Assembly: GCF_905220565.1 (NCBI RefSeq)
Contig: NC_059409.1
Span: forward strand, 6,703,501 to 6,767,500
Direction of reading: 5' to 3'
DNA from: Melitaea cinxia
Lineage: Eukaryota; Arthropoda; Insecta; Lepidoptera; Nymphalidae
Length of the DNA: 64,000 nt
The position numbers and the translations under genes are program-made. Each line of letters begins with the position of its first letter. Position 1 is the first letter of the stretch. The notes below the pieces were generated by a model, which worked only from the letters and a program-made list of their open reading frames with translations, ran no database searches and was not told the origin of the DNA. This document shows, piece by piece, positions 46,540-59,054 of the stretch.

Positions 46540-46745
46540 CCTAAGCGGTTTTTTTTTTTTTCGATTTCGATGATTTTTTTGCATGTCATGTTGTCGCATT
46601 TAAATTTTATTGAGATCTAACAAGTACTTTTCGAGTTATATCTAATAATTCGTATTTACTTGACTATTTTTTGATCTACTAAATTACTTAATTTAAGTTG
46701 GTTTTTTTCGTTTGTGAGCAAATACATATAACTGAGCACAACAGG
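46540..46745. repeat. CCGACTTCA element, partial
   Basis: Internal CATTTAAATTTTATTGAGATCT matches the 16690 region of the copy at 16545 (short forms compared), and it ends AAGTTGGTTTTTTTCGTTTG plus AGCAAATACA. The left end is lost. It directly abuts a family-B copy. Confidence 0.6.
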
Positions 46746-46746
46746 A

Positions 46747-47030
46747 AATTTCCTGTTCAAAATATGGATCAGCTCGACTGGGGTACTACCTTAACCTTAC
46801 AGAAGATCACAACTAAATAATACTGGTTTTAAGCAATGTTGTGTTCTTATTAGTGAATAAGGTGACCAGAGCTCCTAGAAGAATATAATAAATAATATAA
46901 ATATATATAAAATTGAAGATAGAGTCAGCAATGCGCTTGCGATGCTTTTGGTGTTGCAGACGTCTATAAGCTACGGTAATTACTTACCATCAGGTGAGCC
47001 GTAAGCTTGTTCGCCGACTTAGTAATTATA
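46747..47030 (-). repeat. Dispersed repeat family B
   Basis: Inverted copy. On the plus strand it reads TCAAAATATGGATCAGCTCG at the start and CTTACCATCAGGTGAGCCGT near the end, and carries a small AT insertion near 46882-46915. Confidence 0.78.
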
Positions 47031-48663
47031 TTTAAAAAAAACACTACTTTAACTTTTATTTTCAATATCGAGACTCGTATTTTATTATAAATTTTATAAT
47101 AAATTTTCGTAAGGTCTTAATAAAGAGTAAAACAGATTACAAAATTTAAAGTCACTCAAAGACAAAATTAAACCACAGGATCTTATTTAATGCTTCGAAT
47201 CAGATTAGCGATAAAACAGACTTATTCCTACGATTAAAACTGACCGAGAAATATAATTTAAATTTAAAGTGGATGCTGGAACTTACTTTTGTACTAAGTT
47301 TTTTACAAATAACAATTGAAGCTGTGGACCGATTATAATTTACAATACGTTTATTAAACTATTTGCCATAAAAGAAAAAACTGAAAATACTCCAGAATAA
47401 TCTTCTTTCTGTCCCTAAGTATTACCTCGAAAGATTTCCATTCGTTTCCATCTAAATTGGATAAACTAAAGATACGTATCAGGGTTTAAAAGAAAAAGTT
47501 AGACAGTGTCAACCTAAATTGTGTTTGCCGGATCATCCTGTCGGGTTAATATATTTGAGTTCGTACAAGTTGCGATCTGCGGAAACCTCCATATTATTTT
47601 ACATATAAAACAATCTTAAATTATTCATTTTATGCCTTTCAAGACAATTTAAAATTGTTTATTTTTGCACCGTAATTTAAATATGTAAACAAGATTCCTA
47701 ATATTTATAAGGTAAATCTTTATGTAATTTTTTTTTTCATGTCGTTATCATTACAGCTGAAAATGACGAATACTAAAATAAGATTTTTCTTAAAGAAAAT
47801 AAAAATTATAATAAGATAATTATATTATAGGAGTATATTATTAACAGTTTTTTTTACGTGCAATCTTCTTCGTGAAGAAAGATATTATTACAAAACTGTT
47901 GTGTACACCTAAGTAATCCCATACAATCAAATTTAATACAGCTAAACGAAATTTAATAGTTATAAATAAAACTAAAATTTTAATAAAACGAGATTCTCTA
48001 AGCATTTGTATGTTTTTAATTATTTTATACAAAAACACGAACATAAAGGTAACGCGATATCAAATTAAAATCTGGGAAAGCTCAGGTTTAGGTTTACTGA
48101 GAGCCAAAACACACAGTGAAATATTAATTAAACCTTCACATGAAATGATAAAGCACGGACTTTATGAAAAAAAATCCCATTTAGAGACTGCCGTGTTTCG
48201 GTTCATTTATTCAACAAACGCCAAAAATGACTTTATAGGCATATCGGCGTTTAATCAACGTTTATTCGTGTTTTTAATTAAAGTATTTATGTTGAAATAT
48301 TGTATTGATGTTATATTTAATTTATGTAAAATAACCTATTAAATTATAAAAGATGAGGTATGACTGTGGTCGTAGTACCTTGTGGGTAATCTAACCATCG
48401 TGAGTTCAATAACCTACCGCATTTCGAATAGATTTTTTTTGTGTGGACCTTTTATCTAGACCAAAGATTTTTTTTCTAAAATAATATGTTCTATGTGATT
48501 TATCTTATATCTTAAAAAATTATATTTGAACGAGACTACACTTAACGACTATCTAGCGTAGTGAAAAGAAACCTGAGGTAAACGAGCTTGCTCATAAAAT
48601 ATCTTTCCACTTTTATCTTAAATAATAGCTGCAAAAAATAGAGGAACTAATAAGTTGTTGCTG
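47031..48663. other. Intronic sequence without recognised gene
   Basis: The open frames 47841-48044 and 48010-48342 have no domain. A SINE-head-like scrap (ATCGTGAGTTCAATAACC) lies near 48398. Nothing firm. Confidence 0.45.
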
Positions 48664-48704
48664 CTGAGCTTATGGTAAGTTATTATTACTTACCATAAGC
48701 TCAG
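48664..48704. repeat. Perfect 17-base-arm inverted repeat
   Basis: CTGAGCTTATGGTAAGT, loop TATTATT, then ACTTACCATAAGCTCAG. Perfect complementarity. Confidence 0.9.
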
Positions 48705-49434
48705 CTCATGGGCACATGGATATCGAATAAATAAAGATGCTTGATGATTGATGATTTTCTGTTTCTCTTTTGTATCTCGCCGTTCTGTTTAAATGACGAA
48801 GTAGAAAAAAGGTTATGAACTTCCATATTTTAAAGTTAACCTGTAGACGATTAATTATCAAACAAACTTTTGTCCGTTTTCTTGGAGCAAATTTCTAAGT
48901 TCTAGTTATCAATATCCTTCTGATAAGCCTGTTCATCAGAAAAAAATCGCTAACAGTCGAGGCTGCCTTCAGGTTGCGTTCCCTTGCAAGATGTTCAATC
49001 GAGTCGAAAGCAATGAAAATAAATGAAATTCGCTAATATAATAGTCGTTTTATATAGATATATATAACGAAGAGGGTTCTCTAGAGTAGGCTTCTTAATA
49101 AAGTGACGTCAGCAATATGACATCACTATCTTCAATATAATCATGTTCCTGCTGTACGTCGTAATAATTCGTTTCATAGCAAAACTATTTTCGATACAAA
49201 ACAATAATTTTACAACACTTTAATCAATAACTTAAACGTTACACTCGATAATAATGCTTCAATGAATACAAATTCTAACATTAATACTCAAACGATTAAT
49301 GTTAAGAGTCTGACGACTCGAATAAGAATAAAAATGGATGTAGCACGACCGTCCGATAGACACCACACCAACCATGGAAGCATCGTTCCTTTTTCGTAAA
49401 ATCGAACGATATATGAACATTTCGTTTCATATTT

Positions 49435-49461
49435 CACCTATTTTCGTCACGAAAATAGGTG
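49435..49461. repeat. Perfect 12-base-arm inverted repeat
   Basis: CACCTATTTTCG, spacer TCA, CGAAAATAGGTG. Perfect arms; function unknown. Confidence 0.88.
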
Positions 49462-50397
49462 TTATATAGTGAAACAAACAGGTTCGCGTATACACTGGTA
49501 GAAACGTGGTTTTGACATCGGAAAGTGTCTCGCGTCAACATATATCTTTATTTTAAAGTGTCTATTTGACCCTTAAGATTCGAAACAAATTTTTATTTAA
49601 TTTCAGATCAAATAAATAATAATAATAATTTATAGAAAAAGACAATAATTTCTCAAAAGCAAACACGATTTTTATCCAATTGTGAATGTAGTTGTGTCGT
49701 GTAATGTGTAGTTTTCGATATCGATATTATTGTAGTCTCGTTCAAATATAATTTGGGTCACTTTGTGATCGGTTTCGTTCCGCACATGAAATGAAAACCT
49801 TTTTCATGAAGCGGAAATTAATATTTCCGTCGTATGTTTCTCGCTAAACACCATGAGGTACCTACTGATGTCAACAGAATGTTCTCGCTAAGAAAATGAG
49901 TTTTTATATTTTTTCGTAAATATTTTTAAAGGTTTTAGTCTTCTGCGTATTTTGGTATATCAAGTCTGTTCCCTCTCATCTATCTATTGGAAATGTTTTT
50001 TTTTTTTATTTTATCATTTTTTAGTATATCACATCATCATCACTGATGATGAGTCAAAACCTAAACTAAAAAAATATTAATAAGGTACTTGTTAGTAAGG
50101 GCCCGGCCATTAGATTCATTGACTATTTATATGATGTATTTCAAAATTTACTGAAATAGTTTTCAGATTTTTTTTTCTTTATGCTGATATCAAAAAGGAG
50201 ACCACTTATTACATTATAGTGTAGTTGTTTTAATTATAACTATTATTAATACACAAAATAAATGCTGTAAATTATTATAACCATTGGTTTTATTAAATAT
50301 GCATAAGTACATAATGTAAGTAATATCATGTAAGCGGCGTAAGAGAGATATTATGACGTTTTCAAATTTATCCTTGTATAAAATTATTTTAATACTA
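49462..50397. other. Intronic sequence
   Basis: AT-rich, nothing recognised. Confidence 0.45.
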
Positions 50398-50590
50398 GCT
50401 TCGTCCGCGTGGAATAAAAAATTAATATTGTTCAGTTCACAGAGTTACAAAATAAATAAATTTCTTAAATAAAAGTAGCCTAAGTTACCCCTTATTACAT
50501 CAGCTATCTGCCAGTGAAAGTCCCGTCAAAATCAGTACAGCCGTTTCAGAGATTAGCCGGAACAAACAGACAGACAGACAGACAAAAATT
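50398..50590 (+). repeat. Dispersed repeat family C, best copy
   Basis: Starts AGCTTCGTCCGCGTGGAATA, then GTTCAGTTCACAGAGTTACA, CATCAGCTATCTGCCAGTGA, CCGTTTCAGAGATTAGCCGG and an (ACAG)n end. About 165 bases are shared with the copy at 23151. Confidence 0.78.
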
Positions 50591-51439
50591 TTAAAAAATG
50601 TTATTTTGTTATATGTACCGTGTATACATCAATATGCATTTAATAAAAAACGATTATTTTAATATAACAAACACACTCCAATTTTATTTATTTGTATTAT
50701 GATGTTACAAAATTTAATCTAAACTCTGTATTGACTTTTTTATCATACGAGTCTCTCTTCCGCTGAGTATCATATTTATAATTTGTAATGAGATGAAAAT
50801 GAAGACTTAAGAAGACTTCGAACATTCGGTACACTCTAAGTATGAACGCCAAGCATATTTTTTAAAGTTTGGTGTTCTACCTTACAGTGAATCGCGTGTT
50901 CTATGTTGCCCTCAGGATCTACAGAAGAACTTGAAGAAGAACATTGTGAAAAATTTCCATAATTAAGGAAATGGTTGAAGTAAAAAGTGTTCTATATATT
51001 TTACGTATTCTTTATGTTGCACTAATATAAAATTTAGGGTTATGTCTAATTTAAATAAAATTGCAACAAGTCTAAGTCTGTACATTAAAAACATTTTGTA
51101 GTCTCTTTGATTCATTGTGAAGCCAATATTTTCTTTCTATCAAACTTTCTTCTATCTGTCAAAAGTACTAAATTAATTTAATTAAAACTGGTTTAAATTC
51201 GCAAAACTGTCAATGTTCTAAGACTACTATGAACTACTACAAGTATGACCGGCTAATATTACCAATTTATTAAACCATTTACTTGTCGATTCTGTTTATT
51301 TACCTCCAATTAAACCAAGAAAAACGGTTAATTTTGCAATTATCACGTTAGGTAGAAAAATCACGTGGGAAATTTATCGGTGCGCTTGAAATACCAGTTT
51401 TTTGTAATCTTTAAATTTTAACCTACATAAACTCAAACT
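50591..51439. other. Intronic sequence
   Basis: AT-rich, nothing recognised. Confidence 0.45.
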
Positions 51440-51560
51440 CTTAAAGTTGAACTAAAACCTCCCGTGACCATGGTTGCTGTAAAGTATCCGAAACGTCGGG
51501 AATCAAAAGTTAATAATAAACCGCGATAAAATCCGAAAAAAGTTATTTCATTAAATTGAA
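51440..51560 (+). repeat. Penelope-like/dispersed repeat fragment
   Basis: CCCGTGACCATGGTTGCTGT followed by AAAGTATCCGAAACGTCGGG; the outer CCCG and CGGG pair. Then ACCGCGATAAAATCCGAAAA. It shares the GAAACGTC end with the hammerhead-like motif at 21571 but lacks CTGATGA, so it is not itself a hammerhead. Confidence 0.45.
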
Positions 51561-53429
51561 CTAAAACTTCAAAATTATAGTAATACATTACTATATTTTT
51601 GAAGTGTTATTTAGTAGAAGTTTAATCAAATGTTACAACAGAAATATGACATATTTACAAGTGAATAGATTAATAGGTAGGTTAATAGGTTTAATAGGTA
51701 CGTTATTCATGCTTAACATACATAAATAATGTTTACCTATCTATATCACAAAAACACAACACAAGGGCCCAAGTGCAAAAGTTCAATACATAGCTAAGAA
51801 ATTCACAAAGTCCGCCTCTATGAAATTTATATTATACAATTATATGTAAGGTAGGATGTAAAGAAGAGTTAGGGACAAGTGGTAAAGATGACAATATGGT
51901 TAACTATCCCTTCGCCAATGCCACATTAAGGTGACCGAGACTTAAAAGTTAATATACCATTAAAATTTTGATATAAAATAACTGATGATACATATGTAGA
52001 TTTTTATAAAATATATATTTTTTTGTTTCCTAAAATCGACACATACTTATTGTCTTATACTCGTAAATTATATTTTTATTTACGAGTACTTGTATACTAC
52101 TCCAAATATAAAAAGAGACATTTAAAACGACATTACCATAACTTCAATACACAAGGGCAGCATTTATAACAAAGGTATTTTATAGCACGTGTCGTTTATA
52201 TTAATCCCTTACCAAATAGGAAACTATCCTAATTCGACCCTTTCCCCGTCAAATACACAAAGGATTGAGTATATTGAAAAGAGATTAACGGAGCCTTAAA
52301 ACATATATCAATAATCGATGCCCGTAAAAGGACCTCATGTAATTTCAGATGGAAAGTGAAAGGTGATTCAAAAGTAACATTTTTATGAAATATTCAATAA
52401 AGGTAGGAACTTGGCATAATATTCGTTTTCGCCAGTCATATTTGTGGATGGACATTTGGCTCTGCGGTCTGTGGGACCCAATGTAAATATTTTATTCAAA
52501 ACTTAGCCCGTTCTAAAGTGACGTCAGCAACAGACACGCTTATTATTGTAAATATTTTTCATAAATACTCTTTACAAATTTAAACTAGCACTTCGAATTT
52601 TATGTTTTGTTAATTTATCATTTCATTATCAAAACCTAAATCTATAATTTACGATTTCGTTTGTATTTAAATAATCAGCCTAAGGTCGAATAAAGGGAAA
52701 GTTAATAAATTGAATGCGATAACTCGATGCTATCTAGTGATAACTTGGAATTTTGGGTTGATCCAAAGGGCAAAGGTAATTGAGATAGACAGGGAAGCCG
52801 GTCAGTCTGATTTCGATTCTTGACAGATAGTATAAACTTTCACACAATTTCATTTTAAGTAAATATATCAATTACGTCTGAATCATATATTCAAATATCA
52901 CGTCTTATAAATTTTATTATAGGTACTAAAGCTATTTAAGTAACTGTTACAATACATATTAAGTTAGAAAGTGTATTAACATAATCCTTCGTTGATAACT
53001 GAATGACCCAAATTCTATAAATACTTATATACAATTTACCAACTAAATCGGAATTTCTTCTCAAAACAAACCAATAACAGCAGTTATGGCGATTCCGTTA
53101 CATCAAATGAAAAAGGATTTAGCGAAAAAAGTTATTAAGTAAACCGGATTTATTCAGTTCCACGAGTTTCTGATACTCCGTTCCCGCTTAAGCTTCTCTC
53201 CTGAGAGTTTGCTAATAAAAGAACTTTTCAAATTAGGCACGGTAACTCCACAGATAATAATATTATGAATCTGACACAACTCCACAGATTGAACTGGCTC
53301 AATTTTTAAAGTGATTTATAATATAATTGATTCGTAATAAATTGTATACAATGTAATTAATGGTGTATTTGTACGTCTCATTATATTTCGGTTATATTTA
53401 AATGGATGGTTCCATGACAAGTATTAGCT
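51561..53429. other. Intronic sequence
   Basis: AT-rich, nothing recognised. Confidence 0.5.
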
Positions 53430-53880
53430 TTTGATTTATACAACAAATATTAAAATCGGTGCACCCAGTAAATAGTTATAAGGTATAATACAACGTAAGA
53501 TGACGAAAAAAACAGTCAAGTAAATAAGCAAAAAAATTATTATTATATCTCGACCGAATTTTAAAGAAACCACATAACAAGAATCAGCTTTTATAATAAT
53601 CATCAAAATTGATATACCCAATGAAAAGTAATGCGGTATAACACAACGTAAGTCGATGAAAAAATAGTCAAATAAATACGCATTATTAGATATAAGCAAA
53701 AATTACTTGCTAGTTCGCAATTAAATTTAAATGGAACCATATGACACACACTACTTTTCGATTAAAATAAAAATCGTTGAAACTGGTCGACTCAGTCAAA
53801 AGTTCTGAGGAAACATACATTAAAAAAATACAGACGAATTGAGAATCTCTTCTTTTTTTTGGAAAGTAAGGTAAAAAGCA
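53430..53880. repeat. CCGACTTCA element(s), tandem partial copies
   Basis: AAAATCGGTGCACCCAGTAA (53453) and a repeated segment GTATAATACAACGTAAG / GTATAACACAACGTAAG at about 53482 and 53635 show a duplicated internal block of about 155 bases. The end ACGAATTGAGAATCTCTTCT at 53832 is the family's subterminal sequence. The open frame here is a by-product. Confidence 0.6.
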
Positions 53881-54778
53881 CTCACTCCCGACATAGGAAT
53901 AAGTATATGTATATACATAGTATAGTAAAATGAACTTATTGTCACAGCCTTCAATCAGCTAAACCAACAATTGTGACGAAGAGCTCATTGATGTTGCGTT
54001 TTTACTTTAAAAATATGTTAAGGTATATCAAATTTCTTCGATTTAATGGTTTGGACTAGGAGATACATATAACATAAATTAATAAGATTTAAGAATAAAA
54101 ACTATATTGAAATATATTTTTTTGTATTGAAATGGCAAATCTGAAAGCCGTCGCATTCTTTATACATCTGATCAATTTACCGATCAAGCCGGTTTTCAAA
54201 AATTTTATTGTCACAAACCACACAATATGTACGCTACGGTAAAAATATAACTCCGATTTCCTGAAACCATGGACTGTACTGAGGTCACAACTGGTATGTC
54301 AAACCGATAGCTGTATAGAATGTACAAGTATTAAAGATTACGAAAACGATTGAAAGCCAACATATGGCTCATCAAATTGTCCAAAGCTTCACCGAATTCA
54401 GATTTTCAGAGATATGTAGTAGTAATGTAGATAGTAAAGTCTAAAAAGTAACAGAAATCCACTCTTTAGTCCACTTTTTGGATGTGTTACTCAATAGCTA
54501 TATGGATCTACAATCCTACTCTGGGGTGCAAAGTCTTTCCAATCCTTTGAACCTCTCTAATGCAGTGATTCAAAAGTCCCGCTTCCAGAACCTCTTTTGG
54601 AACTCAGTAAATTCATAGGTGACTACTTTATCTTCGAAGTAGTTTTGCTGTAAGGTCTAAAACTCAGACTTGGTGAAAATGAAACTAACCCTAATTCATA
54701 GACATATTTTCTAAGCCTGTTTTTTTTTTATCGAACCAATTCAAAAAAGTGTTCTTCTGTTAATATTTTTTATTTTAT
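53881..54778. other. Intronic sequence
   Basis: No domain found on either strand. Confidence 0.45.
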
Positions 54779-54925
54779 AATTTGTCATCTGATGGAGTGT
54801 TGACGATCACTGCTCCACGCAAAGTCCCACCTGCTGTGCAGGGTGAACGTGCGGTGCCTATCACCCAGACTGGACCGGTCCGGAAGGAAGTAAAAGATCA
54901 AGCTAACGGCGATAAGGCTCAGTAA
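54779..54925 (+). pseudogene. Small heat-shock protein (HSP20) C-terminal fragment
   Basis: Forty-eight open codons ending in TAA. The frame reads LSSDGVLTITAPRKVPPAV, then GERAVPITQTGPVRKEV and a short polar tail. This is the end of an alpha-crystallin domain (SSDGVLxIxAP) plus the IPIxQTGP-type C-terminal extension typical of lepidopteran small heat-shock proteins; the IxI motif appears here as V-P-I. Nothing upstream resembles the rest of the domain, and no acceptor site precedes it. It is therefore best read as a 5'-truncated copy rather than an exon. It is GC-rich against its surroundings and undamaged, which suggests a recent origin. Small heat-shock proteins are holdase chaperones. Confidence 0.78.
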
Positions 54926-55604
54926 ATTTTAAGTTTTTACTACTCCGTACTCAGTATTTTCATTAAGTCATTCCTTATGTTTAATTATTATAAGACTAGT
55001 TAATTTAAATGAATAATAAATTCATTTTTTAATATACGACCTATTTACTTACAAATATAACCTTATCTCTTTGGCGTAATATAATATAGTAAATACAAAT
55101 CTAGGTGAATCTACATAACGAACCATTGCCTTGCCTGTCGTATCGACAACTTTTAGGGTACTTGTTACATGGAACGTACTTGCAAGTGTTCGTAATCCGG
55201 GACGGTCTATGACGCCAATTTACTGGTCACGAACTACAATATTTAGGAATTTAGATATTTTTGGGGTATTCGAAACCCGACTCGCCAAAAGAAAAACTAC
55301 TAAAATTTGAATTGTTACAAATATTTTTGCGAACTTACTAAATTACATTACTTAAGTAGTAGTAGTTTTCTAATTATTACTTCGCTTGATAAAATATTGA
55401 ACTAAAAACTTTCCATTAATTGCTAATTTATCTCCAATTATCCTAAGTAATAAGCATAACATAAACACAGATAGGATTTAACAACATCAAGCTTGATAAA
55501 AATTAGTTTTGTTCCCAATTTTCATACTCCGTTGTGTCGCAATTTTAGACAAATTGCCTTCGAAAGTTCTGAACAACTGAAATTAATGAGTGCCTATTTT
55601 ACAG
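54926..55604. other. Intronic sequence before the last recognised exon
   Basis: AT-rich, nothing recognised apart from the acceptor at 55604. Confidence 0.5.
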
Positions 55605-55745
55605 ATGAATTCTGCGAAGAATACCCACACAATCTCATCCCAACCCCTGGCTACTGGATCGAATGCTCTCGTCAGAAGATTGCTACTGATACGATATGGG
55701 ACGAATCAGAGTCTGAGCATGATAGTGGACCAGATGGAGATAGAG
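55605..55745 (+). CDS. LIM-domain protein, acidic tail exon
   Basis: Acceptor GCCTATTTTACAG, donor GATAGAG|GTGAGT; phase 1 in and out. The G from the previous exon plus AT gives Asp. The frame reads DEFCEEYPHNLIPTPGYWIE, then CSRQKIATDTIW and an acidic run with ESESEHDSGPDG. No stop occurs before the donor, so the gene continues downstream, but I found no further exon up to the window end. The aromatic/proline core PTPGYW looks conserved, though I do not know its function. Composition is less AT-rich than the flanks. Confidence 0.75.
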
Positions 55746-57236
55746 GTGAGTTCTAATATAATATGTGATCATTTATAAAATTGATATTTTACCTAAGCTA
55801 ATTTTGTGCGTAAAATCCATTTTAATTTAAATATTCAAATTATTTGAATAAAATTACAGGCAATCATAAAATTTTATAGAATATATTGTTTTTTATCGAA
55901 ACTAAACAAACTACCTACTTTTCATTAAACGAAAAATTCATTCTACAAATTGACTCGAACATTTAAAACAGTTGATAATAAAATTAGCTATTGAATTATT
56001 AACAACATTACTACTAGAAGCTTTTATTATTACTACTTGTATCAATTACGTTAATAATAAACACAGATTTAATCTTCTATAATCAACATGAATAAATAAC
56101 GTAATCTTAAATAAATCATTCACGGCAAGCTGTTAAAATGACTTATGACTTTCGCGTGACCGGCGCCCGTCGGGTCATATTCAATTTGCGTGCACTGTGA
56201 ATTTACATGAAATATAGTTTAATGAAATGTTCCACTATCAGCTTCTTGACGCTTGACTTATTTGTTTGTTTACCTATTTCTTTGAATTTTACGTTTTATT
56301 ACTACATAAAAAATTATAATGTTATTTGGTAACCTTTTATTTCATACATGCAAAGTCTACTTTGCAAAAGATTGAATAAATACAACAAATCTCAAGGGAC
56401 AGTATTGCCCCTATTGTCCTCTGTCCTATTGTCTTCGGAAAGAAATCTATGATAACCAACATATATGATATTTTTTCAAACTACATTTGTACTGGTTGCG
56501 CATCCTAATAGCTCCTATTGAAAACCTATACTAAAAATAATATTTTAATGTTTTGTATTATTTACCAAAACTAAATAACGTTTCAATTACGAACAGGTAC
56601 GAAGGTTACGAATATTTTAAATAATGGAAATGTACTGGTAGCTAATCCAAAAAAGGACAATAATATATGCAGCACGAGATAAGCTTATACTCGTAAATCA
56701 AGCATACTACAATATAATATCAGTCATGTCGAGTTAACAACATAGATAACTTGTATATTACACGAAAGGATAACTTCATTAGACAAGATTGATAATATAA
56801 TCACTTTTGATAGATTACTTATTTTTGACATAACCTAAATTAATCTATGGGTAGAAGCCGGCCAGAATAAATCTTAAGCTTGCATTAGACATATATTTTG
56901 ACTCGTAAAATCACAAATATTGAGAAATAATATTGTTGGTTGAGTATTATGATTATATATTATTCTAATTATTATTTTCCAATTACCTAAAATATTTTGT
57001 ACTCATATGGTTCCTAACATTTTGTCTATTGAGATACAATCTACAATCTATGCAATTCAATTTGCGCGGCTAGTCACAATTTTGTTCTGTTTCGCTACTT
57101 TTTGTACAAAAATAATATTGGAACGAAAAATGGTTTTAGTTATTTATTTTCTGAAATATAATTTATAACGAGTGAAAACGTGTGATGTCATAATGAATCT
57201 AAACTTCAAATGACAAACAGAAACTTTAGTTATTTT

Positions 57237-57237
<1 letters not shown>
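55746..57237. other. Intronic or downstream sequence
   Basis: AT-rich, with GTCATATTCAATTTGC and a CGGCGCCCGTCGG GC-rich spot near 56160. No exon recognised. Confidence 0.45.
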
Positions 57238-57303
<66 letters not shown>

Positions 57304-57359
57304 TATATATTACACACACACATATCCGACTTCAGTTATATATATATATATATATATAT
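57238..57359. repeat. (TA)n/(CA)n microsatellite with inverted flank
   Basis: (TA)n at 57238-57290, a short (CA)n, then ATCCGACTTCAGTTATATA and (TA)n up to the LTR. The segment ATCCGACTTCAGTTATATA recurs inverted at 60937-60952, right after the other LTR and its TA run. Confidence 0.85.
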
Positions 57360-57752
57360 TGTTAGCATAAGCTCGATTATTTTAATACGTTTCGTGACGT
57401 CATGCAACAGTGTTAATAAAAATAGTTTCCTACCCGCTAATACGTTTTGTAACGTCATGCAATAACGTCAATAAAAGCAGTCCCTACCCGTTCAGAGGGC
57501 TCTTTTGCTTCTCGGCTTTCGGAACGATAGGTCGTTGTTTCATGACGAGTGCGTTGATCATTTTTATATTCAAAGTAGCAGTTGTTTGCTTGGTTAATTT
57601 AAATTGTAATTCTCGGTCATTATTTTCGATTGTTAGTGGTTAAGGTTAATTTTTGTGATAATTGTTATATTTGTAAAAATGAGTAATAAATAGAAGTTAA
57701 GTGTTCGGTTTTCTGTCTTTTTTTTAAATAAATAAGTTTGTTTCTCCTAAAA
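57360..57752 (+). repeat. 5' LTR
   Basis: Starts TG. Contains TGACGTCATGCA near 57395, a TATA-like AATAAAAG at 57470 and an initiator-like TTCAGAG at 57491, about 22 bases further on. A polyadenylation-type AATAAA also lies within it. Confidence 0.9.
57469..57497 (+). promoter_or_regulatory. LTR core promoter (TATA-like plus initiator)
   Basis: CAATAAAAGCAG followed by CCGTTCAGAG. The spacing fits an arthropod TATA-Inr arrangement. The same sequence is in the right LTR at 60620-60648. Inference from motif and position only. Confidence 0.45.
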
Positions 57753-57817
57753 TCAGAAGTGGGATTGCTCCTTACGACACCACTTCATAAGCAAACAGCC
57801 GTTAATTTGAAATCGTC

Positions 57818-58174
57818 ATGCCGCGTTCACGATCGTGCGGTTCGTGTTCACATAGTCGATCAGGCAGGACTCCTAGCCGTGAAAATAGGCAGTCCCGCGG
57901 TAAATCTATGAGGAACGAACAAACGCGCAATAGGCCGTCACGGGTAAATCGCCGTCGTCATAGATCGCGAAGTGAATCTGACTATGAAAGGTTATCTCAG
58001 GTGTGTGCAATCGTCGCGAGTGGGCGTCGTGTCAACTTACTGAACGTTCCCTGTGACCACACAGGCTGTGTTCAGAGAGTCGCGAACGGTTATCACGCAG
58101 TAGCAGTGAGTATTCGTTACTTTCGGGTAGATATCGTTCGCGCAGTGATAGTAGTTCAATTAATCATACGATAA
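57818..58174 (+). CDS. Arg/Ser-rich ORF of the LTR element (gag-like position)
   Basis: Starts at an ATG 65 bases after the left LTR and encodes 118 residues. The first 60 are strongly basic and Arg/Ser-rich (MPRSRSCGSCSHSRSGR at the start; NRRRHRSRSESDYERLSQV later). After that the frame loses coherence, consistent with a frameshift. It occupies the gag position of the element but shows no zinc knuckle or capsid signature I recognise. It is probably a decayed start of gag rather than a working protein, and it is not a host RS-splicing factor. Confidence 0.55.
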   Translation: MPRSRSCGSCSHSRSGRTPSRENRQSRGKSMRNEQTRNRPSRVNRRRHRSRSESDYERLSQVCAIVASGRRVNLLNVPCDHTGCVQRVANGYHAVAVSIRYFRVDIVRAVIVVQLIIR

Positions 58175-58599
58175 ATGCGATTACGACTCTACCGAGTCTA
58201 CGTCTGCTACCGAGCAATCGAGAGTCAACTCATCACGAAATTTGTTGCAAACTTACGTACGAAACTGGTAACGTATCTGTAGTGGAGAACGATGCGTCCA
58301 CGAGAGCCGCAGAGTTATGTATCAAATTTTGATCCAGCTGTACACAATTTTAGAGCGTGGTATAGTGAAGTTGACGTGAAGTAGACGTGTTATAGAAAAG
58401 ATTTTGAGGGCTTATCGCGAGTCGCTAATTGTTTTAAGGGCGATGCCAAAATTTGATTAAACGAGAGGACCAGTAATGATCGTTCGTCGTTTAATTTCTG
58501 TCGCGAGTTTAGGTCGTGTGGGTAGTTGTTTACGGGATGAAGCGCAGTCGTGGTTAAATGATTGTGTGATGCAGGATAGAACGTGAAGCAGCTTTAAGT

Positions 58600-59000
58600 C
58601 GAGTATCTTTTTAGAAACAGGTAGAATATCTTGGTTGATTAATTTACCAAGGTCAGGTGAGGCCGAGCTTTAGTAAAATTGAGGCACTTATTCAGTCACC
58701 GAAACCTACCAACGCAAGACAGGTTAACCAATTTCTAGGTCTTACAGGCTATATCTGTATTGCCAAATTATTAAGAAACGGCGAATCTTTGCTGTAGAGG
58801 ACCTTGTCTTTGTGATTAAAATCTAGCAAGCACTTACAGTGTGCTTAGCGCACTCCCGCATAACCGATACGAGTTGAAGTTGTTGGCAGGCTCCTATGGT
58901 AAGACGATACGAGCAGCCTCTGAACACATGGTATGGTTCAGTGGCTTGGCGAGTGGACACCGGACACGTGCTTCGTATTCTTCGATAGCGGTTGGTATAC
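58600..59000 (+). pseudogene. Ty3/gypsy pol remnants
   Basis: Broken frames show the RT end (VEYLG, then FSKIEALIQSPKPTNARQV and QFLGLTGY), characteristic of Ty3/gypsy elements where RT meets RNase H. Later SALPHNRYELKLLAGSYGK and WTPDTCFVFFD, in two frames, belong to a region between RNase H and integrase seen in arthropod gypsy-like elements. Multiple stops and frameshifts, and no complete catalytic domain, so not functional. Confidence 0.75.
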
Positions 59001-59054
59001 ACCGCCATGGTAGCAGTACGGGTAAGCAAACGTGGAGCTTCTGCTGTCATTATC

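Noticed and set aside
51460..51500. A second hammerhead near GAAACGTCGGG
   Set aside because: CTGATGA is missing; only the 3' core and closing pairs remain.
53436..53699. Hydrophobic minus-strand ORF with an internal duplicated segment
   Set aside because: The duplication is the repeated block of a CCGACTTCA element; no sign of coding constraint.
18879..55604. Three introns of nearly equal length (11,957, 11,958 and 12,535 bases)
   Set aside because: Their repeat contents are unrelated, so the match in length is taken as coincidence rather than duplication.
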